From: Lachnospiraceae bacterium
GTDB lineage: Bacteria > Bacillota > Clostridia > Lachnospirales > Lachnospiraceae
Assembly (NCBI GenBank): GCA_017404585.1
Contig: JAFRCB010000236.1
Span: forward strand, 1 to 12,096
Direction of reading: 5' to 3'
Length of the DNA stretch: 12,096 nt
Made by a program: the position numbers and the translations under genes. A model generated the notes under the pieces. The model searched no databases, had not been told where the DNA came from, and saw only the letters and a list, made by a program, of their open reading frames with translations. Below are positions 6,094 through 12,096 of this stretch, one piece after another (positions within the stretch are counted from its first letter, which is position 1; every line of letters starts with the position of its first letter).

Positions 6094-9000
6094 TTAGTTC
6101 CTTGGAGCGTCAGAGACCAGTTCGAAAGCCTGGTCCAGCCTCTCCCGCATCGAATCGGTGACCCGGGAGTAGCCGAGCATTTTCACGATCACGAGATACA
6201 AAGCGTCTCTGCCGGCAGAAACATTTTCACGCAGTATGTCCCTCATTCCGGCTGCGAGCTCCTCCGGGGCTATGTACTTAACGGGTCGCTTGACACCCGG
6301 TATCCTGAACACATACGGATCTTCACCCGCCAGATACAGGAACCCGCCGCGACGTTCTATTCCGAATCTCTCGCACCCGGCCATCCTTTCCTCATACTCA
6401 CGCTTTACGGCACTTGTCACATGATCCCGGCCGAATACAAATGCGATGCGCTTCAGAAGTTCCTCCTCCGACACAGGTGCCTCGATCTTCAAAATCTCAG
6501 AAATGTACTCCTGAAAAAAGCCGCAGGTCCTGACCAGGCGGACTACATCCGCCCGGCGATAGATTGAAAAGCTGAGCTCGTCGTCCTCCATATACTCAAA
6601 ATTCTCGCTGTTCATCCCGGGTTCTTCTGCCGATACCCGTTCGTCAGCCGTCTCATCTTCTTCCGGGGCTGCGAGAGCTTCACTGCAGGCATTAAGAAGT
6701 CTTTCCTTCTCCACAGCTCCGTTCCGGATCCATTCCGTCGACCATATCCGGTAATAACTCCATCCCATTCTCTCGAGGACTTCTCTCCTCAGCCTGTCTC
6801 TGTCCCTGACATTGCTCATAGAATGATAGATGTCTCCGTCGGTCTCGATGGCAAGTACGTAATCCCTGCCTTCTCCATCTCTGACACCGATCTCAACGTT
6901 AGCCTTTCCGACTCCGACATGGGCATCCGCCCTCATCCCATTCTTTTCAAGGAAAGAACAGACCGACGAAATGATCGGATCGCAGGATTCGCTTTCCGGC
7001 GCTTTACGGCTCTCATTCCGCTGATCGGAAGCCTGACCCAGCTCAGCATACTGCAGATAATTTCGAAGAGCCGCCACACCTTCCGCCTGAGATTTTTTGG
7101 GATCTATATCTGTGAAATGCATGGAGCTTACAAGGATCACATTCTCCCTTGCTCTTGTGACGGCGACGTTAAGCCGGCGCTCTCCTCCCGCCCTGTTCAG
7201 AGGTCCGAAATTGTGATACAGCTTACCGCTCTCATCTTTTCCGTAAGCTGTGCTGAATATGATCGTATCGCGCTCATCACCCTGCACAGTCTCAAGGTTC
7301 TTAATGAAAAAAGGCTCCTCGCGGTCACGGCTGAAAAAGTCCTCAAACGACGGATCTTCTCTTCGCCGCACAGCAAGCATGCGGTCGATCATCTCCTGCT
7401 GAGAAATTGAAAACGCAACCACTCCGAGACTCCGCTCCGGATGCTCGCGGATTTCCCGATACACTATATCGAGAACACGGGACGCTTCTGCCGCGTTCTG
7501 ATGTGTCTTTCTGTTGAACACACCGTCCTCTGCATAGCAGTAATCCACACCGACACCCGCACGGTCTCTTGTGACAGATGGGAATGTAATCAGGGTCCCT
7601 CCGTAAAAGCTGTTATTTGAAAACGCAATCAGGCTCTCGTACCGACTCCTGTAGTGCCACTTAAGGGACAATTGGGGGAAAGCGGCCTGACATATATCGA
7701 GGATCGATTCAAAATCCGCGACATCTCCTGTCTCCTCATCGCTCTCCGCTTCAACCATTGAAGTGAAGAAATTCGTTGGCGGCATCTGCCTGGAGTCGCC
7801 GACAACAATGAGCTGCTTTCCTCTGTAAACGGCACCTATGGCATCCTGTGGAAATATCTGGGAAGCCTCGTCGAAAACGACAACATCAAATGCAATATCG
7901 CTCCCGCTCAGGAAAGTGCCTACTGACAGCGGAGACATGAGGAAGCAGGGCTTGAGAAGCAGGATAAGATCCCCTATTTCATTGAAGAGAGCACGAATTG
8001 CTTTCTGCTTGCGCTTCTTCTCCCCCTCCCGCCTGAGAATCGCGACCTGACTCCCCGGGATCACAAGATCGAGCGAAGGTCTTTTAGCCGATAGTTCCGA
8101 TCGGATCCTGGCCCGGCTTATGTCGAACTGCATTCTGTCCGCTTTGGCAAATTCTCTCACAGCCATGTCCTGAGTCGCCCTCGTAAAGTCAGCCAGCGGA
8201 TCCGCCCGGAACGTGACGTAATTTACCCACTGTGTATAGAACGTCTTCTCATAGAGTTTGGGCAGATCCCGGATGGCAAGCCCATTGTCAATAACGAACT
8301 CCGCGAACTCTGTGAGGTCGTTCGCATCCATCTGTCTGAGAGTCATATAAAAGCGGGACCAGTTATAAAAAATATCCCCCCGCAGCATGCACCGCTCAAG
8401 CTTTTCCCTGACCTTTGACATATCGTCTGTGTAAAAATCCAGTACCTTCCTGTCAAAGACCTGCTGCATGTCCGTAAAGAGCTCTGCCAGTTCCTTTATG
8501 ACCGGCCTGAGCCGCCCGGCCATCCGTGCCATATTGCTCTTCTGCCCGCTGCTCTTCATGCCGGTATATGCGGTGAGAGGCAGACCGCTGTCAAAAGCAG
8601 ATCTTAATTCACAGAGACCGCCGAGTATATTGTCCCAGTCGGAGTCTATTCCTCTGTAAGTATCTCCCAGATAAGTTATCACCGGATCTGCGAGTTCTTC
8701 AAATGCAGCCAGCTTATCCTGATAAGACACAAGCATCTCCGCATCGCGGACCAGCTTTTCATAATTCTTCTTTCGGCCATCTCTAGATGCCGCCCGCATA
8801 CCGGCTGCCAGATGCCTGTACTCGCTTCCGAAGATTCGGGTGAAGAAGCCGTCATTTGCAAGAAGGCCCTTCAAGATTTCATGTCCGTCAAGATCAAGAA
8901 ACCTGTCGGTATACTCCTCCCTCACCGCGCTTCTTGCGGCTAAAAGATCCCTGCTCATCTCCGAAAGTCCCTGAGAGACAGAAATGACCCGCGAAAGGCG

Positions 9001-10629
9001 CACCTCATCCAGCAGCTCCGGTGATGCGATGTCGGAATTTCCTATAAGCTCCATTGCATTCATATGAAGACACATGTCACGGAAGGAGGTACATGCCAGT
9101 CCGAACAGTTCGGCAGGCTCTGCAAACAGGCTTTCAAGCTCACCGGACAGTTTTACAGCCCGGCTTGCTGCGGCAGTAAAGTCTGCAAATGCCGCTTTCG
9201 ACCCGTCGCGCCCTGTATATCCATACCATGTATGCTCCCTGTAATCTTCACCGATTTCCGGCACATATTTTACATATGTCTCCAGAAGCAGTTCTGCTTC
9301 CCGCAGATGATCGCTCCCCTTTCCCTCGATGCCCCGTATCGTGAAGCCTGTAGCTGCGATATCATCCAGTTCGAGAAGGCGGCCGTACATCTCATACACA
9401 GACTCATCGACGCAGGGGACCGGTGTGTGCAGCTCACTCTCGTAGGAACCCAGCTGCTCCATAAAGCGCTCTTTTGTATCGATCACGTCCCTGGCTTTCT
9501 GCAGTACACTTGTCTTTTCCGCGTTAAGGGTTCGCACGAGTTCGGCAATGACGTCTTTTTTATTGGCTTTATAGCTGTGCAGCTCAAGACAGAAGTCACG
9601 AAGTCCGGCCTTTACAAGCTTGTCATAAACAACATTCAGAGCTGCCTGCTTTTCGGAGACAAAGAGCACTTTCTTCCCGTCGTGCAGGCATTCCGCTATG
9701 ATATTCGTGATTGTCTGACTCTTACCTGTTCCGGGAGGTCCCTGCAGGACAAAACTCTTTCCCCGCTTAGCCATAAGGATAGCTTCCATCTGACTGGAGT
9801 CAGCATCGACGACTGTATGAAGTGAGATAAGGGGATCTTCTTCCTCTTCCGTGATATCCTCATCTTCACTCTGAATCGGCTCTCCGAGCAGAGTCAGGAC
9901 ATTGTCATTCTGAAGAATCGCCTCCTCATGATCAATCAGGTCGTGATACATGTTGATCTTGAGGAATGAGAAGAGACCGATCCTGCATTCGGATGACACA
10001 GTCCATCCGAGCTTCGACGTTCGGTCCTGCACATTTAAAAGATACTCCGCCAGAGTCTCCTCATCCGCATAAGGCGGCAGACCGATACCCTTCTCCGCGG
10101 TGAGCAGATAATCAAATGTCGGATTCACGACAAGTTCGTCATCCACGGCTCTGATGAGCCACGGGTCGATAGCGGACTTCCGTGTTATATGAATCGGTAT
10201 CAAAATAAGAGGCGCGCGAAATACTTCCTCTCGATTGCCCTCTGACGTCCAATTCACGAAGCCGAAAGCCATGTAGGCGACGTTGACGCCTGTCTCTTCA
10301 ATTATGGACCGGGCCCTCTTCTCTATGTTTTTGACGGCAGCAGCCGATTCTCCTTTTGCGGAGTAAAGCAGGATCTGCTTTTTCTTCCGCAGCTTTTCCG
10401 CGTATGTCTGAAGATACGTTTCCCTGTCAAGAGGAACACTTTGCCCGTCAGACCTGCTCTCAAAGACCTCGAATTCCGCACCGGCGAGGGCTCGCTGAAA
10501 GAGTTCCTCCGCGGACGGAACAAGGATCTCCGCAGATGAACTTTTCGTCTCCCTGAAATTCACCAGATTATTGCGTTTACCGGTATCGAGCAGCGCTCTC
10601 GCCCAGTGCTCAAGTTTTTTATTCTCCAT
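6094..10629 (-). CDS. DUF4011 / SF1 helicase / Vsr-like nuclease / DUF3320 protein (Hhe-like)
   Basis: The product is a 1511-residue predicted cytoplasmic ATP-dependent nucleic-acid enzyme. The N-terminal DUF4011 region begins HWARALLDTGKRNNLVNF (8-25). Helicase motifs are Walker A GPPGTGKSQ (297-305), Walker B VVVFDEASQ (916-924), GDSRQMPPT (944-952), WHYRSR (991-996), TVQGDERDTIIFS (1114-1126) and LNVAVTRARENV (1153-1164). About 610 mostly helical residues separate Walker A and B. A Vsr/MTES_1575 nuclease fold lies at about 1215-1315, with VEIGV, AIETDG, RDRDRLR and RIWSTEW. A DUF3320-like segment follows at about 1355-1405. DUF4011-helicase-Vsr is the architecture of the antiphage protein Hhe; a defence role here is inferred. 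ATG 10629 is chosen over the upstream GTG at 10683 because GGAG lies four bases before it and the family begins at this point. A housekeeping DNA or RNA role is not excluded. Confidence 0.9.
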   Translation of the reverse strand: MENKKLEHWARALLDTGKRNNLVNFRETKSSSAEILVPSAEELFQRALAGAEFEVFESRSDGQSVPLDRETYLQTYAEKLRKKKQILLYSAKGESAAAVKNIEKRARSIIEETGVNVAYMAFGFVNWTSEGNREEVFRAPLILIPIHITRKSAIDPWLIRAVDDELVVNPTFDYLLTAEKGIGLPPYADEETLAEYLLNVQDRTSKLGWTVSSECRIGLFSFLKINMYHDLIDHEEAILQNDNVLTLLGEPIQSEDEDITEEEEDPLISLHTVVDADSSQMEAILMAKRGKSFVLQGPPGTGKSQTITNIIAECLHDGKKVLFVSEKQAALNVVYDKLVKAGLRDFCLELHSYKANKKDVIAELVRTLNAEKTSVLQKARDVIDTKERFMEQLGSYESELHTPVPCVDESVYEMYGRLLELDDIAATGFTIRGIEGKGSDHLREAELLLETYVKYVPEIGEDYREHTWYGYTGRDGSKAAFADFTAAASRAVKLSGELESLFAEPAELFGLACTSFRDMCLHMNAMELIGNSDIASPELLDEVRLSRVISVSQGLSEMSRDLLAARSAVREEYTDRFLDLDGHEILKGLLANDGFFTRIFGSEYRHLAAGMRAASRDGRKKNYEKLVRDAEMLVSYQDKLAAFEELADPVITYLGDTYRGIDSDWDNILGGLCELRSAFDSGLPLTAYTGMKSSGQKSNMARMAGRLRPVIKELAELFTDMQQVFDRKVLDFYTDDMSKVREKLERCMLRGDIFYNWSRFYMTLRQMDANDLTEFAEFVIDNGLAIRDLPKLYEKTFYTQWVNYVTFRADPLADFTRATQDMAVREFAKADRMQFDISRARIRSELSAKRPSLDLVIPGSQVAILRREGEKKRKQKAIRALFNEIGDLILLLKPCFLMSPLSVGTFLSGSDIAFDVVVFDEASQIFPQDAIGAVYRGKQLIVVGDSRQMPPTNFFTSMVEAESDEETGDVADFESILDICQAAFPQLSLKWHYRSRYESLIAFSNNSFYGGTLITFPSVTRDRAGVGVDYCYAEDGVFNRKTHQNAAEASRVLDIVYREIREHPERSLGVVAFSISQQEMIDRMLAVRRREDPSFEDFFSRDREEPFFIKNLETVQGDERDTIIFSTAYGKDESGKLYHNFGPLNRAGGERRLNVAVTRARENVILVSSMHFTDIDPKKSQAEGVAALRNYLQYAELGQASDQRNESRKAPESESCDPIISSVCSFLEKNGMRADAHVGVGKANVEIGVRDGEGRDYVLAIETDGDIYHSMSNVRDRDRLRREVLERMGWSYYRIWSTEWIRNGAVEKERLLNACSEALAAPEEDETADERVSAEEPGMNSENFEYMEDDELSFSIYRRADVVRLVRTCGFFQEYISEILKIEAPVSEEELLKRIAFVFGRDHVTSAVKREYEERMAGCERFGIERRGGFLYLAGEDPYVFRIPGVKRPVKYIAPEELAAGMRDILRENVSAGRDALYLVIVKMLGYSRVTDSMRERLDQAFELVSDAPRN

Positions 10630-10633
10630 ATAA

Positions 10634-10637
10634 CTCC
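10634..10637 (-). promoter_or_regulatory. Shine-Dalgarno site fixing the helicase start
   Basis: GGAG four bases before the ATG at 10629 supports that start. The in-frame GTG at 10683 would add 18 residues with no family resemblance. Its own upstream AGGGGG lies only a base or so from the GTG, which is too close for good initiation. Confidence 0.55.
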
Positions 10638-10704
10638 AATTCGTGGCCTGTTCCGGTGACCGGCGGTCATCAGCCCGGGACACGCCCCCTCTCTTTTACG
10701 GTAA

Positions 10705-11706
10705 TCAGCGGACGACGACGAAGAGTCTGGCTACGTTTGACATATTCCCGTCCGAATCAATGACATAGTATCTGAACACGTATTTGCCCGGGTAGTCGGT
10801 CGTAAATCCCGAGTTGCCCTCAACATGGATCTGGCCGAATATGTAATCTATGGAATCTTCCGCGTCATCGATCGATGAGATAAGGTCAAGAGGGTTCAGA
10901 TTCGAACCTATATCCTGATAAATCGCATGGGCCATAAGTCCGATGGTCGGTGCTCCCTCCGGCAGATTCCTGCAGGCAGCCTCTGTCTCGCTTCGCAGAG
11001 CAGATCCGATCTTTTCCATATCCTCACCCGAATAGCTGTCAGGATCCGTACTCTCGTAGGAGGCGAGGATCGCTTCAGCGCTCTCCGGCTGCATCTCCTG
11101 CATTATGGCTGCATCCGCATCGCCGTCAGCAGAATCTTCATTGACCGAATCCGTACCGACGTCTCCACCGGCAGCAGTCGTACCGTCATCAGAGGCATCT
11201 CCATCGTGCGTGTTTCCATTTTCAGTATTCATGTCAGAAGTATGAGACTCACCATAATCCCCGGTTTCCGTTTCTTCCGAAACCGACCGGTCGTCGCTAT
11301 CTTCATCCGGCAGGACCTCCATGTCGACCGGCTCAGTGTTTACCGGAATCCCAAGAAGACCGACTGTATCGTCAGGGGTGAACTCTATGCTTCTCACTGC
11401 CATAGCGACATTATTGCTGCTGTCCTTGGCATGGTAAACAGCTATTGCCTCGCCGTCTCCGGTCACGGATACGGAAGAAATCATAATATTGTCCGTAACA
11501 TCCCCGTCCCTGTCGTCGATGGCGGTCACACCCGAAAGTAAGACCTCGGAGTCATCCCCCTGTGTATAGGAAACAATGCCTTCGGGAAAACTGATTACCG
11601 GAGGAACCACATCTCTGCCGGCTTTGATCCTCATAATAAGGGCAGATACAATAACAATTGCTATAACTTCAAGTATAATGACGGAGCCTCTCACATTATT
11701 CTTCAT
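10705..11706 (-). CDS. Membrane-anchored protein with Ig-like domains and an acidic linker
   Basis: The 333-residue protein has one N-terminal membrane segment (about 8-25, preceded by MKNNVRG and followed by RIKAGR), so the rest should be outside the cell. Residues 33-110 look like a DUF5011/Cry22-type Ig-like domain (VPPVISFPEG, then AIDDRDGDVTDNI and YHAKDSSNN). Residues 128-200 form a very acidic Asp/Glu/Ser/Thr/Gly linker. The C-terminus (about 275-333) ends with a second Ig-like half (TDYPGKYVFRYYVIDSDGNMSNVARLFVVV). It is probably a surface or cell-wall-associated protein; no enzymatic motif is seen. ATG 11706 is chosen because GGGAGG lies at 11715-11720 and a membrane anchor begins there. 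A longer open frame to 11847 would only overlap the upstream gene. It overlaps that gene's end by 11 bases, so the two are probably co-translated. Confidence 0.78.
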   Translation of the reverse strand: MKNNVRGSVIILEVIAIVIVSALIMRIKAGRDVVPPVISFPEGIVSYTQGDDSEVLLSGVTAIDDRDGDVTDNIMISSVSVTGDGEAIAVYHAKDSSNNVAMAVRSIEFTPDDTVGLLGIPVNTEPVDMEVLPDEDSDDRSVSEETETGDYGESHTSDMNTENGNTHDGDASDDGTTAAGGDVGTDSVNEDSADGDADAAIMQEMQPESAEAILASYESTDPDSYSGEDMEKIGSALRSETEAACRNLPEGAPTIGLMAHAIYQDIGSNLNPLDLISSIDDAEDSIDYIFGQIHVEGNSGFTTDYPGKYVFRYYVIDSDGNMSNVARLFVVVR

Positions 11707-12096
11707 AATGATCGCCTCCCTTCTGCTCTGTATCTGAGGTCGGACCCGGGTCTGTCCCGTTCTCTGCAACTGCCGCCATAGCCTCAATCTCCATCGCTTC
11801 CAGATAGGCGGCTTCCGCCTCCTCTGACTTATGGCCTTCCTGCACATCTACTTCCTCATCGTCCTGCTGTTCCGGGTCAGTCTCTTCCGGCAGCGCCTCC
11901 TGTTTCCGATTGGCCCCGGCCCGCTTTGTCACCTTATACAGCTCTCTCATTTCGGGATCGACATCCTCATTGTCTTCCGCAAACAGCGCATCGTAGGCCT
12001 GTTCGTCCGGCTCCTCTATTCTCGCAAAGCGTGGGTCCTGAGACTTTCCCCTGCGCCGCTTCTCCCTCTCGCCCGTCACCGCAAGATAGGACAAAA
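11696..12096 (-). CDS. Acidic C-terminal tail of an unidentified protein (5' end off window)
   Basis: Only the last 133 or so codons are visible, and the frame is open at the right edge. The first readable residues are LSYLAVTGEREKRRRGKSQ: a short hydrophobic piece, then a basic cluster, then a strongly acidic, low-complexity tail. That pattern would suit the last membrane helix and cytoplasmic tail of a multi-spanning protein such as a polysaccharide polymerase, flippase or glycosyltransferase, but no domain identifies it. A TTG at 12094 could in principle start it, yet no ribosome site can be seen and a true N-terminus there is unlikely. The stop codon at 11698-11696 lies 11 bases inside the next gene, whose GGGAGG ribosome site is within this coding sequence, which points to translational coupling. 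Confidence 0.6.
   Translation of the reverse strand, partial: LSYLAVTGEREKRRRGKSQDPRFARIEEPDEQAYDALFAEDNEDVDPEMRELYKVTKRAGANRKQEALPEETDPEQQDDEEVDVQEGHKSEEAEAAYLEAMEIEAMAAVAENGTDPGPTSDTEQKGGDHYEE

Noticed and set aside
6083..6101. GGAACT / AGTTCC hairpin at the helicase stop as a terminator
   Set aside because: The stem has only 6 bp, is half AT and is followed on neither strand by a U-run. It may instead compete with the outer helix of the structured element.
5926..6567. Plus-strand open frame of 213 codons across the intergenic element and the helicase end
   Set aside because: It runs antisense into a well-supported helicase gene and its first part follows the helices of the structured element. 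There is no ribosome site and no recognisable domain.
9064..9825. Plus-strand open frame of 253 codons
   Set aside because: It lies entirely antisense to the helicase gene, including the Walker A region, and encodes a Cys/Phe-rich product typical of shadow frames.
10657..10669. Short palindrome TGACC-GGC-GGTCA upstream of the helicase ATG as an operator or terminator
   Set aside because: It has only five base pairs and no U-tract, and no promoter is nearby. Chance is an adequate explanation.
10705..11847. Longer 380-codon version of the membrane-anchored protein
   Set aside because: The extra 47 codons overlap the preceding gene in another frame. The ATG at 11706 has a good ribosome site and puts the membrane anchor at the N-terminus.

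Overview
All recognisable genes in this window lie on the minus strand, so transcription runs from the right edge to the left. Strong GGAGG-type ribosome binding sites, a consensus sigma-A promoter, near-balanced GC content and Ig-like/ricin-like secreted protein modules suggest a Gram-positive Clostridia member, most likely Lachnospiraceae. The family assignment is inferred. The locus looks like a cell-envelope polysaccharide or teichoic-acid-type region with one large nucleic-acid enzyme inside it.

Layout in the direction of transcription: (1) 12096-11696, the acidic C-terminal tail of a protein cut by the right edge; (2) 11706-10705, a membrane-anchored protein with two extracellular Ig-like segments around a long acidic linker, overlapping gene 1 by 11 bases; (3) 10629-6094, a 1511-residue DUF4011 / SF1 helicase / Vsr-like (MTES_1575) nuclease / DUF3320 protein, an architecture resembling the antiphage protein Hhe; (4) 6093-5802, the only long non-coding gap, which holds a striking nested-helix element of about 190 nt (5898-6088, probably a structured RNA) and then a near-perfect promoter (5833-5861); (5) 5801-4905, rfbA/rmlA, glucose-1-phosphate thymidylyltransferase, followed by a strong intrinsic terminator (4850-4890); (6) 4813-4091, a CpsB-type PHP tyrosine phosphatase; (7) 4076-3261, a cytoplasmic zinc-dependent phospholipase C-like protein; (8) 3235-704, a large lipoprotein with ricin-like and Ig-like modules and a C-terminal NlpC/P60-type cysteine hydrolase domain; (9) 694 to the left edge, an IspD/TarI-family cytidylyltransferase missing only its C-terminus.

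Genes 6-9 are spaced 9-25 bases apart and look like one operon. RfbA supplies dTDP-glucose and the TarI-like enzyme a CDP-polyol (or CDP-methylerythritol). CpsB would control a tyrosine kinase lying outside the window, and the lipoprotein would act on peptidoglycan or the surface. The helicase-nuclease does not fit polysaccharide synthesis and is the best defence candidate. The structured non-coding element is the most intriguing feature and could belong to a large Firmicutes RNA class such as raiA, which I cannot verify without a covariance-model search.
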